Positions 24,535 to 42,192 of a stretch of DNA of 64,000 bases are shown here, one piece after another. A program made the translations under genes and the position numbers. Source of the stretch: Hoplostethus atlanticus (Eukaryota; Chordata; Actinopteri; Trachichthyiformes; Trachichthyidae); the NCBI GenBank assembly GCA_034670405.1, contig JAXDDX010000005.1:8100001-8164000 (forward strand). The letters are read 5' to 3'. Position 1 is the first letter of the stretch, and every line of letters begins with the position of its first letter. A model generated the notes under the pieces. That model was not told the origin of the DNA. It saw nothing but the letters and a program-made list of their open reading frames with translations, and did not search any database.

Positions 24535-26510
24535 TCACCAAACTATCTTGCACAGAAGCTTGGGGGGAACATTGTCCTGAATGCTCCACCGATGTGATTT
24601 CTTTAAGGTAGGACTTGAAAAAAGACTTCTGGCGCTTTTTGTTCGATCTTTGCTCTCCATTATAATGACACAAGCTACAAAATCAAATTTGAACACACTT
24701 AAGTTCCCACACCATGCCGTACCCAATTGACGCCAATGAAAAACCAAAACACAAAAGTGGTGACCGGTGGCATGATGCATGATCAAATTATCCAAAACCG
24801 GCCAATTTCCCCGTCGGCCGCTCAGCAGCTCCCAGGGCAGCCGTCGCCACTGTGCTCCTGCAGGCACCGGGGCAGGACGCGCTAGTCCCCTCCATGTCTC
24901 CACAGGGACAAGGTCAAGCCGTCATTCTGGTGCCAGATTCTCCACGCTAGCTGCCCCCGTTCCTCTCTCCAAGTCCTCACTGTTGCACTCTTACGTTATT
25001 ATCCTTTTTGCGCGTCTTTATAAAACCTCAGGACGCGCTGTGTCGTTTCTCTCCTCCACTACAACTGCACAGGGAGCTCTCCACAATCCCGAGCAAAACC
25101 CCGACACCCAGAAACCACTCCGACGTGAACGGGAAAGAGTACCCAAAAATACCACGCAGCGCACTGATGTAAGAGCAGCGGAGTATTTTTACCCCCCTGT
25201 AACCATGCATTTATTTTCCTTAAGCCAGCTAGCTGAGTGAAGTTTGGAAGAGGCGGCGGGAAACATTAATCAAACAGCCCTGAATCGCCCCAAGACCAGG
25301 ATCACTCGCTGGATACCAACTTGCGCAGTATCCATGGCAACAAATCAGTTTACGCACAGCGCGCAGTAAGCTGGGCACAGTGCGCGCTAGTGTTGGGCTC
25401 GAGACTCAAAAAAGTACAGTGTTACTCGTTTCAAAAGCAATGTAATTACTGTACTTCTTACGCTCTGGGAGCAGTGATTCGTACTGGCTGTTTCCCCCGC
25501 AAACCTTCACTTACCTTTGGGATAACTCAGTTACCTCTCCTGTGAATGATCAGGAAAACCAAACAGCCATGATGTCCCATGTTTTTGGCATCCGTTCGCA
25601 CAATAAAAACCAAAGTAGTTCAGAGAGAGTAAACCTCCGTGCAATTTTTCATCTAAACTTGGTGTGAGAGGACGACTAATTAGTGGTTAGGGGGAGCGGT
25701 GGCGTATTGTTTTTGGATTTTACTTCACTCTGACACTTAGAGGGAGTGAACGACATGTTTTTGGTTGGTAACTACTATTGTAACGTGAATATTGTAACGC
25801 GTTACTCCCCACAACTAGTGTTTGCGGTTTGTCAGAAGCCAAACGTTGTGCTCGTCCGCCTAAAAACGTACTATTCAATATACAAGCAGCTAATATGATT
25901 CATTGTCCACTATGTGAAGCATGTAGCCTACAGTCTGGCTAAATAGCTCCTTACCTGTTCTGGTAAATACTATCCCCAGTGTTGGACTGAATGCCATAAA
26001 ACGTCTCAAAAAACTGACACGAAAGTCTTCATTTCGACCGACGAAGTGCAGTAGATCTCGTCTAGAATCCGGTAGAAATAAAAACAACTAGAGAGAGGTA
26101 GCTGTGTGGCCTAGAGCTGAAACGATGCTTTCATTAACTGGAATAAATATACTCTCTCTCTCTTTCTCTCTCGCTCTCTCTCCACAGCTGGCTCTAATAT
26201 GTGACGTAAAACATCCCACCGGTGGGATGAAAGAGGTGGACCGGTTCCGCCCCCGTCCTGGTGGCCACATCCGAACAGTTGGATAAACAGATCCACGTCC
26301 AGCACATTTTGGCTTTACTTTAAGACCCAGACCCCAAGGGCGTTATTCTTTTCAATTATGAGTGTCACATAACTGTCAAAACGCAAATATAGTAATATGC
26401 CATAGCTCAGGGGGAGGGGGATTATGCCCAATGGACAGTGGGATACATTTGATACTGATTACACAAAGGTCATGGCTTAATTTAATGCAAATTACATCAT
26501 TTCTGTTTCA

Positions 26511-26562
<52 letters not shown>

Positions 26563-26828
26563 CATACGCACACACATAGAAATTTCATCAGTAATAATGC
26601 AGAATTTAAAAAAAAACACAATACCCAGGGATACAAAAACATAGCTGGTCTAGAGACCAGATCAGAGGCCAGGGACATATCTACTCACCTAATTTTCCGC
26701 TGTTGCTCCCAAGGTGTGTGGTCTCCAATAAATGTTGAAATCTTCTGAGTAGATGAGTGGCTTGGGTCATACGTGGAAAATGAGAACTGTCCTGTACCTT
26801 GAGTGACCTTATGTGACGCGTTCAACAT
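24535..26828 (-). CDS. Tentative three-exon small gene, or alternative leader exons; unrecognised
   Basis: Three minus-strand segments have good splice consensus and consistent phase: 26689-26828 (ATG at 26828, donor AG then GTGAGT), 25955-26061 (acceptor ATTCTAG, donor ACAG then GTAAGG) and 24535-24674 (acceptor TTTTGTAG, TGA at 24535). Joined they read 128 residues without a stop, including ISTFIGDHTPWEQQRKIR, LLHFVGRNEDFRVSFLRR and KKSHRWSIQDNVPPKLL. I recognise no family. The protein would be basic, with no signal peptide or membrane segment. It lies between soga3 and the KIAA0408 homologue on the same strand. Alternatives are 5' non-coding exons of the KIAA0408 homologue, an alternative 3' exon of soga3, or chance. 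Three matched phases make pure chance less likely but do not exclude it. Confidence 0.3.
24780..25345 (-). promoter_or_regulatory. GC-rich candidate promoter region of the KIAA0408 homologue with an RFX X-box-like site
   Basis: This stretch is richer in GC and CpG than its surroundings and lies 0.4-1.0 kb upstream of the first KIAA0408-like start codon. At 25328-25341 the sequence GTATCCATGGCAAC matches the RFX X-box consensus GTNRCC-N-RGYAAC at all but one position. That this is the promoter is inference from position and composition only. Confidence 0.35.
25391..25819. mobile_element. Short hAT-like MITE
   Basis: The left end TAGTGTTGGG and right end CCCCACAACTA are imperfect inverted repeats. 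Inside the right end lies GTAACGCGTTACTCCCC, a motif I associate with a common hAT-derived fish repeat. The flanking 8-mers GTGCGCGC and GTGTTTGC agree at five positions, as a decayed target duplication might. There is no coding capacity. Confidence 0.45.
26513..26552. repeat. (GT)n microsatellite
   Basis: About 20 GT units between the soga3 exons and the KIAA0408-like gene. Confidence 0.95.
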
Positions 26829-26922
26829 AACAGAACTGAAATGAATGAATAAGTAAAAAATAAATAAAAAAATAAACAAAGGTGTACATAATATGCTATC
26901 GTGCTATCGGATATGCGCTTTA

Positions 26923-27087
<165 letters not shown>

Positions 27088-27191
27088 TTAGTGCACATTA
27101 AAGGAACACAGAGATCACATTCAGCCAAGTCATGCATCATTGCATTTATCACTAACAATCTACGTCCATCCGTCCGAGTCCACTCATGTTA

Positions 27192-32928
<5,737 letters not shown>

Positions 32929-34038
32929 CTGAAAAACAATTATCTTGTGAATCAATATTCAGCTCTATCATGCATGGAAAAGATGGATAAGGATCCAAAT
33001 CACACCCATCAAGAATGCCATGCCATCTATAGGTCTACACAAGAGTGCAAGTTTGTTGCTTGCTAGAAACTAAAACAGAAGGGGTATGATGTGGGTATAA
33101 AAAAAACAGGTGCAGGCATGAACGCACCGTGCATTTTGGATGAGGGATTTTACATAAGCGGGTCAATTATTGTCAATGGAAAACGCACAGAGACTGGAGC
33201 ACGTGACCACCAGTTTGCTTCTTGTAATTACGCAGTCGGCCATTCAATCCCAGTTTGATTTGATGTGTGTGAGATCAGGTGCAGCTCGGGCAATTACAGC
33301 CATTCTCCCGTTTGCATCGTGTGCGCTGTGGGCGAGTGAGGGGTAAGAAAAGAAACGGCAACGTCACTGGCTATGAAACCTGAACCCCCAGCCAGCCAAT
33401 TAAACAGGGCTGCTTGTTCAGTGAGCCACCTAGGCTACAGAGTGCTCTCCTTGATTCTCAAACCGAGACAAGCTGAGCGGAAACCAAGCCTTTGTCTGGG
33501 ATGTTCCAGGTTCTTGGTGCTAGAAGTGCCATGTAGTTTTTAGAGAGTGCTGAGAGAAATCCTCATCATCTCACTCCTCATTTCCAGCATCCTCGATGAG
33601 TCATTACTCAAACGGGTAGAAGGGGAGCTATAAAGCGACAGGAGCAGCACACACAATGTCTCTTTCATCTATCGCACAGTTGGTACAGTTGATTTTGTAT
33701 TTTTTTCATTTGCCCGTTTGGTTTCAGAAGAACCAAGGATCGGGTGCCCTATCACCAATAATCTCTCAATCACTGTTGGTTAAAATATACAATATCCAAT
33801 TAGTCTAAACAATGAAAAGCGCACTTCAGAGTGCGCTAATTTGTTGGGTGTAGTGTTTTCTACATACATAACAACTATGAGCAGCAACAGTAAATACGGT
33901 GGAGGCCCAACAATGTGGAGACATTCAGACATTTGTCCTTTATACAGATTACAGCTGTCACATTGAACCAAGAGAACCCCACGTGGAGGAAAAGGGATAA
34001 AGGAATTAAAACAATGAGCCTCAAAATGAATTTCTTAC

Positions 34039-34140
34039 CTTTTGTAGCTGTTGTGTCGGATCCAGAAGGGTAGTGGTGATGGGGAGGCAGAGGGATGCTG
34101 ACTCCGAGCGCCTCCCGACCACCAACCAAACTGTTTCAAT
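34039..34140 (-). other. soga3: soga3 5' non-coding exon and promoter region (upper limit approximate)
   Basis: The minus strand has a strong donor, CTACAAAAG then GTAAGAAA, at 34039/34038, positioned to splice to the acceptor at 32929 that precedes the soga3 start codon. No long open frame crosses it, so it is most simply a leader exon. The transcription start cannot be fixed; the upper end is a guess. Confidence 0.5.
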
Positions 34141-34270
34141 ATTCATGACATTACATCATCGCTAGGAGGGAGGGGCTGAACGGAAATGAAGTTGCACACA
34201 GCAGGCTCCTCTCATTGGAAGAACCGAAGAAAGGATACAGTACATGCAGTAGGCTACAGGCTACAGTACA

Positions 34271-34321
<51 letters not shown>

Positions 34322-36595
34322 CCTTGTGTGATGGAGGCCACACAGCTGATGTTGAAGGCTGTCATTGAACAAGGACAAGCATCTGAATCGAGTATTTAAA
34401 TGAAAATGAAAATGACAATGAAATGAAAAATGGCCTTTTCACCTTGTTAGTTAATTTTCCTTAATCATACAATACACCTATTTAACAATAAATGATTGTA
34501 TTGTATTGTATGAATTGTATTTCCATATCAAAATCCCATTACTTTTACTTCCTGGGAAACTATATATTGTTAGTGGTTACCTCATGGTGTGCCAGTATAG
34601 GCGTACATAAAACTCGCAACCAATCCCACCCCATCCACCCCTCCCATCAAATAAAACTGCCTCTCTCAAATGTCAACTGTCCAAATGTCACGTTTTTGTT
34701 TACCTTAGTCTGAGGAATGGCTTCAAGACAAAGATTTGACTTTGGTTTAATAATCAGAAAAAGGCTTGCTCTCCCCACCCTCTCATGTAAGCTAATATAC
34801 CCATATTATTGGAACTCAGTTCAGTCAGGGGAGGCCTTATTTTAGACCCCATGCCTCTGTATTTCAAAACAATCTCCCTTTTCTTTTTTATTGTTACTTG
34901 GCTGCTGTCCCCATCTCTCCGTTTCTCTCTCACCAAGCCCCAAGCTGCACTGGTTGCAAAACCCTTCCATGGATACCCAGAAAACATTTGTCAGACGATT
35001 TAGAGTTTTTTGCAGAGAAAGGGTATTTACTGCTGTCAGGGGAATGAATAAGAAAGGAGGTAGAGAGTTAGAGATTTAGTTTGGAACCAGGTTCATGTGT
35101 GTATTTTTCAGGCGTTGATTAAGTATGGAACCAAGCCCCTACTCTCCTAGGGCTCCACATAAACTCTCATCTTCATCTTGGTTGAGTTATACTTGAGGTG
35201 GGCCAGATTCAGCTCGCCTGTCATTTGGAGCTTTTAGTTCTTGGCCCTGCTCCATTGGCTCCATTGGCTCTCTTGTACCTGATAGGATAAATCACATGCA
35301 CATCTGAAGTTACTTGGTTGTTTAAAATGCATCATCATCCCTTTGTGAAACCAAGTACAGTGGCAAGGGACGGAAGGTGCTGCTGGATCGGAAGCTATAG
35401 GATTTGTTCTGCTCTGAATGTTTCATGGCATAGATTTTCATTAATTTCCCAAAGCTTCAGTATAGCCACAGCTTTTACCTCAGGGCAATCAGCTTCAGTC
35501 AGTACAAGGCTTGTATATCACTGTATGCGGTTGGTCCATCCAAGGAAAAGGCTGTTCTCTTTTGTAATCACAGTTTAATTGCCAGACAAGATGTTGTAGC
35601 CAATCAGCCAGCTTTGTGCAAGGGTTGTGGTCCATTTTCTCAAAATAGGATCACAGATGTTGGGGTCTTGCACTCTCTTGCACAACCCCCCCCCCACCAC
35701 CACCACCACCACCACATCACATCCTTCCCCCAGGCCCCCTCTCCTTCTGCCCCATGACCATTCAATCATTTTACTGGGGTATTACAATGACAGATGTCTG
35801 CATCCTTGGGGGCTCAGATGTGCCAGACTAGATTACTGATTATATTATGCCTAAAGTAAAAACACAAGAGTGACAACTGGTAACACCGTATAGTGGTAGA
35901 GAGAGGGATGATGTTGGGGTCTGAAAGTGTCAGATCACCCTGTCAGAAGAAATCTTTGCCTTAATCACCAAACCCAGGAAGATTTTCATCACGTACCAGT
36001 TTAATGGTTTCCATGTTTTTTTACACTGCAAAACTGTCATTTAATCTAGTATTGAGTTTATAAAAACGTATCGTATTTTCCTTAAAACAAATGAAATTGA
36101 ATGTTTTTTCTTGAATTCAGTGTAATTTTCTTGACACTAGTGGAGCAGATCTGCCTTATTCAACCTTGTTTCAAGACATTGGCGCTTGTTTCTGGAAAAT
36201 TCCTGAAATTGCATTGTATTGAAGTGCGACAGCACTGGAAACAAGTGGAATTATCTCAACAGATTGACAGAAACTTTCCCTTCTTTTAAAAAAAACAAGA
36301 CTTTAAGACTGAATATGAGACTTGTTAAGACATTTTTTGCTGTGTAATGAGATAGTTCATGAGACAATCCTTGCCAAGGAGGCTCGCAGGCTCTGTGCAT
36401 CTTTTTGGGTAGTAACAACGCTTCTCAGTTCCCACACCATGCTCTGGTGTGAGCACAGTAAGGGTAGCTACTAGGACAAGCTGTATCAGCACAAGGACAG
36501 AGAGGGAGGGAGGGAAAGAGAGAGAGTGAGAAAGACAGACAGTGGCCCTGACAAACTCACATCTAAAAATAACATCCCCATTCATTGCACACACT

Positions 36596-36599
<4 letters not shown>

Positions 36600-36669
<70 letters not shown>

Positions 36670-36739
36670 CTCTCTCTCTCACTGTCTCTCTCTGCACCCC
36701 AACACACACACACACACACACAGACACACACACACACAA
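36600..36739. repeat. (CT)n then (CA)n compound microsatellite
   Basis: About 33 CT units at 36600-36665, a short CT-rich link, then CA units at 36704-36739. It creates long LSLSLS-type frames on both strands that are not genes. Confidence 0.95.
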
Positions 36740-36896
36740 ACACCCTTCCCCCAAGTCATCACAGTGACATCATGTCCAGACAGGCATATCCCAGACGGCA
36801 TACTTGTCATTATTAAAGATTGTTAAGAATAATCAGCAGTGTCATTCTCAGGTCTCCTTACTGAGGGTCATATTTCTGTAGATTCTAATGCATTAC

Positions 36897-37475
36897 TTAA
36901 AGGGGCTATGTGTAGCATTTTAATATCAATAAATATTTGTATGCATTACATTAGACATTAGTATAATTGTCACAAGCAAACAAGACCAAACGAGACCATC
37001 ACCAAGAAGACTGGCCGTCTCTACCAACCTTTACATTGCATTTTTGTGTGCCACAGATTTCAGATTCAGACTTCACAGGCAATCTGCTGGATTGCTTTAT
37101 GATACAAAACAGGAAGAGGGCGCTGTTCTTCCAGCGCAAACAGAGCTAAAGCTTTCAGAGTTTCTGCTAATGGCAGATGGTGGAAGGAGTGAAAGGCAGA
37201 TGGAAAAATCACTAACAGCATGTTTGTCCTCTTGAGTAAAGAGAAAGAAGGGGGAGGGGTGATAAGTAGCAACATCCGCTTTGTGACAGGAAGCAACCGG
37301 GTTTATGGGAAATGTGGTCTTACTTTTGAGAGAGTCTAGCACTAACAATGCTGGCCTGAGATAGAGGCTACCAATCGTATCGACCATGGTCTCATTTGTT
37401 TATGGTAGTTCTACGGAGGTATCACAATTCATTTCACAATGATATATTGATGTTCAAAAATGCTTGCACCTTTAA
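36897..37475. mobile_element. TTAA-flanked MITE
   Basis: The left end TTAAAGGGGCTATG leads into GCATTTTAATATCAATA. The reverse complement of the right end reads TTAAAGGTGCAAGC into ATTTTTGAACATCAATA. These are imperfect inverted repeats with TTAA at both edges. TTAA targets are used by piggyBac and Kolobok transposons, so one of those would be the mobiliser. No transposase is encoded. Confidence 0.45.
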
Positions 37476-37997
37476 CATCTATAGTCCATAATGTTTATGC
37501 ATTGATCATGGTTAGTCACTACAATTAAGATTCCATTTCCCCCAGAAATGTTTCTCCTCAGGGTGGAAAGGCCTCCTGGAATAAAATGTAGTCTATGTGA
37601 CATGAAAACACTCTAAAACAACCACAAACAAACTATTTCTTTTAGGTGAGAAGCTCCTCGTTTTTCTGCAAAATATGAAACGCTATGAAGAGCAGCATAC
37701 TATAAGAGCGGGCGGGAGAATGAGAGAGAGGTTTCACATGCACAAATGTTCATGGCTCAATTATTCAATAATAATATTTCTTTGTATAATGACTTTTCAT
37801 GGGGAATGTGAAAATCATTATTTTTTGTCTACCTATACTGACAAGTAGGCACTACAAGGTTTTGTTATGTCAGTGCTTGGCAAGTTATTGGTGCAATATA
37901 GATGGTATCATGAGGCCATAAAAACACTCAGTTGACAGACATATTCAGAGAGACACATGTGTGCTGATACACACATACCTAAATGCTTTGTGTATGC

Positions 37998-38002
<5 letters not shown>

Positions 38003-38060
<58 letters not shown>
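38003..38060. repeat. (CA)n microsatellite
   Basis: Twenty-nine or so uninterrupted CA units in the soga3-elovl4a interval. Confidence 0.95.
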
Positions 38061-38062
<2 letters not shown>

Positions 38063-38782
38063 TGGTTTGCCTGTAGCTTTATTCCTAATAAGTATCTGTG
38101 TGGGAGTGTGGAGGTTGTAGAATAGAAAGAAATTATTTTTGTTTTTAATCCTGGACCAACCATTGGATGCAAAGCAATCATTCTTTATACTTTGTGACAA
38201 GGTTTAACTGAATGAGATAAGGTTAAACCCAATGCATAACACAGGGTTTGGCATACTAGCAAATATGCAGAAAGCACTGGTCTCCAATGTTTGCCATTTT
38301 TGTTTTCTTTTTACTATAGTTGATATCTGACATTATGTCCAACATGGTAGAAAATGTGTTATGACTGTGTTATAAATGTGTTATGATCAAGCCAAACCAT
38401 TGATAGTGCACTGTGAAATGTTGAAAATACTTCAGTGTCCGTGGAAAGATCGGTCAGTTTTGTTCATTTCTTAACAACCTTTTTAGATTTTTATAGGACA
38501 TTGACTCAGGCTGGCATTCATCAGCAGCAGTCTCATAAATCATTTTCCATTTGAGAAACCACATTAGCAGAGCTTGCATGCAATAGAGACTTGCCTCTCC
38601 AGCAGAAGAGACAGTAAGGCAAGTGTTGAAATGTTCGTGAGGATATCGGGCCTCCGTCTGCGGGGAGGGTTGTTGATAAGCTTGCAGTTTTATTGCTTTG
38701 GGTTGGAGAGTAACACACATCATTCATGTAATACCCCTCTCTGCTATTAGAGGCCTCCCACTCATAAACTCTGCAGGGGGAT

Positions 38783-38787
<5 letters not shown>

Positions 38788-38822
<35 letters not shown>

Positions 38823-38895
38823 TTTTTTTCTCGTTCTTTCTGCCTATCACACAAGCACACACATGAAACCCCCCAACTAACCAGTATCCACCCAC

Positions 38896-38947
<52 letters not shown>
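38788..38947. repeat. Paired (CA)n microsatellites
   Basis: Two CA runs, 38788-38820 and 38899-38947, separated by about 80 bp of unique sequence. Confidence 0.93.
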
Positions 38948-38950
<3 letters not shown>

Positions 38951-39064
38951 GCCTGCTTAATAGTTTATCATGTCAGTGCTGTAGCCCACATGGACCCCAG
39001 CTGATTCAAGAAGAAGCAGCAGGAGGATGAGGTGGGGGTGGCGGGTGCAGGGAGTCTGTGTATA

Positions 39065-39079
39065 GTTGCCATGGAAACC
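39065..39079. promoter_or_regulatory. RFX X-box-like palindrome
   Basis: The sequence GTTGCCATGGAAACC is nearly the palindromic RFX X-box. It lies in a gene-free interval about 5 kb upstream of the soga3 leader exon. It is a motif match only; function is unknown. Confidence 0.3.
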
Positions 39080-41690
39080 TTTGTCTAAAGCTGTCAGGCT
39101 ACAAGACGGGTGGGTCAAAGGATTCAGACAGGGAGTTATATATTCAATTCAATTCAATTCAATTGGAACAGGTTTATAGCTCATTACCTTCTGAACAGGT
39201 TGTCAGAAAATTGTTTTCATACAGTTATTTGTTTCTATTCTTTTAATAAGGTACTTCAGACAATCAACATATGAAAACATGACGGACATGACCCCACCCC
39301 CCCAGAGGCCACCGGACCCACCATCTGTATTGCTGCAGAGTTTTATATTTCTTTGATGCACACTAGTCTGGTATAAATGGGTGGAGGGGTATGAAAGATT
39401 TATCTGTGTTATTGATATCGCTGGTGACCTGACAAATAGCTCCAAATAGAAAAGGGCAGGCATATAGAAAAGGCTAAAGGTGACACTGCATGGCAACATA
39501 AATAGCTCCTAGAGGTAGATGGATATTGACCACCACGATTGTCATTTTTCACCACAGGGCAAATTGGGCTTGGGATGGGATGTTGAGAACAAATGTGTTT
39601 TTTGGCTTCAGCCCATATTACAAACTTTAACCCATTTTACAAATAATCCTTTTTCCTGTGGGATCGTGATGCAGAAAGAATCAGGGAAATGTTTCAGGGG
39701 AACTAACATTTGTAAGCCCCTAGATGTTGCCTGTACGCTACTGACATCAGACCTGGCTTGGTAAAATGATCAACAACAATATACCACTAACAGCCTGAGG
39801 ATGCAAAAGCTAGACTAGCAATTACAGCTTAGATCACAGACTGGAAAGGCTATTTGAGAGTGACTGTGGTGCAAACTCGACAAACAATACATGAAAATGT
39901 CCCTAATCTTGTGGGAGGAGTAATTTCCTTTACTTGAGTGGGTAACTTTGATTTATGCTACACACTTAGAGTGTGTAGCACACACACCATGTGACCATGG
40001 CGCTCTCTAGTGGTTCTTCAGAGAATAGCAACACAACAACCTTCCTGGAGGCCTGCTCTAGGCGTCTTCTCACATCCACAAATTGTTAGACCATCCAAGT
40101 CACACATGACAAGTCACACTATGTCCTTGTCAAATTATTATGAAATATACATTGTGACCAAAGGGTGAAATGAAGTGACGAGAAGAAGCCAATATCTATA
40201 CAGGCATTCAGTTTAATTCAGTTTGAAGAGAGTTCAAAGAAGTTATGATACTTAAAAAAAACACAGAAGCAATGTGGACACATAAAAGTCCAAGCATGAT
40301 AAGCTGGGAACATTCCCAAATGTGCAATGTACAAAATATCACTATGTATTATGTACAAAACAAAAAAGAACACAAATACATAGACAAGCACTTTCACCTA
40401 GATGAAAATTGATATTTACATTAAAAATAAATAGAAACAACCAATAAATAACATCAAATTGCATTGTTTGATTAATGACATAAAGCTGGATTTGTTGATG
40501 TAGAGCACACCACTGTTTTGTACTCTATATACCGCAGGTAGATCAAAGTTATTCTTCATAGTGATATAACACAAAAAGTCACTATAGAGGTTCACCAGCT
40601 CTTTCTTGTAGATAAATCATAACACCTATATTTTAAATCAAAATTTCCCCCAGATACATTTACACAGAAGGCCAGTTCAGGACATGGATTAAGTCTCAAA
40701 AACGACACAAAAAAGATATATCATTGGATATTGGAAGATATTTCATGAAAAGAAAACAGTCCTCTGAGTAGACATAGTTCACATCTGATAAAACTGGTTC
40801 TGAATTCTCCTTAATTACAGAAGCACCCAGAAGACAAACACGTCTACTTTGTTCGGCACACAACATTTTTCACCGGCATGTAAGACAATAAATGACAAAA
40901 GACAGGTAAACATCTGCAAACATCTTGGACAAAACTCCACTGGCTTCTCTGTCAAAGGGGGAGCCACGGAGATAAAGTACATCTTTTCAAAGTCATCATC
41001 ACTCTGGATAAAGTGTCCACTTCATTGGTTTGTTCACATTACATACATTTAGAGATATATAAAACCAGAAATGGTTGCATTTATACAGAAATAGAAAATC
41101 AGATTTTAACCCTCTGTGAGCCAGATCTCATGGTTATTCCATGTTTAACCAGCAAAGAAAAGAGTCACAAAGGATTAGAAATCTGATGTTTCTATTCCTA
41201 CATACATATGACCATTGAATATTGACATATTGCCATCTCTAGAATATAGGCTAGAGATGGGTGAGAGCTTACTGTTCTCTTGTGTGGCTCAAAGGTGTGT
41301 GGCAGCACTTCTTATGAGCTGAGTCCATGTCCTGAAGAGTAAATAAGATGACTTCATCTTCACAAATGAGTTGATAACTGCACAAGTTTCTAATTAGTGG
41401 ACATGTCAACTCAAGTCTCTCTCTCTCTCTCCTAACATCAATAATAACACGAACAAAGACGCTGAGATAAAAACGACATGATACATTATCATCAGTTATA
41501 TATCTGTAAAAGGTGAACAACAAAAAATACAAAAAATGAGCTCAAATATAAACCTACTGTGTGTGTGTGGGTGTGTGTGTGTGCGTGCACATGTTGTGTA
41601 TTCCTGTCTCAGTACAGCGGTGATCACCAACAACAGTGGTACACATTCCCTTTCAAGTACTTCGGGTGCGCTTAATGTTTCCCAGCATGC

Positions 41691-41696
41691 TTTATT
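41691..41696 (-). terminator. Candidate polyadenylation signal of elovl4a
   Basis: A minus-strand AATAAA lies about 500 nt downstream of the elovl4a stop codon. No other AATAAA was noticed between them. Longer 3' UTR forms are possible. Confidence 0.4.
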
Positions 41697-41956
41697 CCTT
41701 TCAAAGTTTAGTAGTTGGGAGTCACTGCTGCTTTTTGACCCAGATCCAATTGGCACCACAGTAAAGAGAAGGAATACCAAGATATATCCCAAACCAGAAT
41801 CTACTGTATTTTGGATTATTTGTGATGACGGGCACCTTAGGCATGACCTTTGACACCTCTTCCAAACAGAAAGCTCCTCTCTCTTATTACAGGCCTATCT
41901 CCATCATGTATCTACAACAACCCAGATCATGGCTCCAATAAACACACCTTAACACA

Positions 41957-42086
41957 TCCATCCATTCATCCATCCATCCATCCATCCATCCATCCATCCA
42001 TCCATCCATCCATCCATCCATCCATCCATCCATTCATCCATCCATCCATTCATCCATCCATCCATCCATCCATTCATCCATCCACC
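41957..42086. repeat. (CATC)n tetranucleotide array
   Basis: About 32 copies with occasional CATT variants. Such arrays often mark the tail of a common fish dispersed repeat, but no body of that repeat is attached here. It lies in the presumed elovl4a 3' UTR. Confidence 0.93.
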
Positions 42087-42192
42087 CAAATTCTTTCTCA
42101 AAGTCTTGTTTCATGTTTTGCACTACCAACCTGGAATCCAAACCAAGGCCTGTCAGCCATACCTCACCTCTGCTCCTCCCTTTCCTCTTTTT

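Larger units (their letters stand above)
34141..42192. other. Gene-poor 8-kb interval between soga3 and elovl4a
   Basis: No coding exon is supported. It contains a (CT)n run at 34272-34319, (CT)n 36600-36665 followed by (CA)n 36704-36739, (CA)n at 38003-38060, 38788-38820 and 38899-38947, a TTAA-flanked MITE (36897-37475), an X-box-like motif (39065-39079) and a (CATC)n array (41957-42086). The stretch 40200-42192 is AT-rich and probably partly elovl4a 3' UTR. Confidence 0.5.

Noticed and set aside
26685-26748. Plus-strand reading across the 26.7-kb segment
   Set aside because: The good splice donor and in-frame ATG are on the minus strand; the plus frame has neither.
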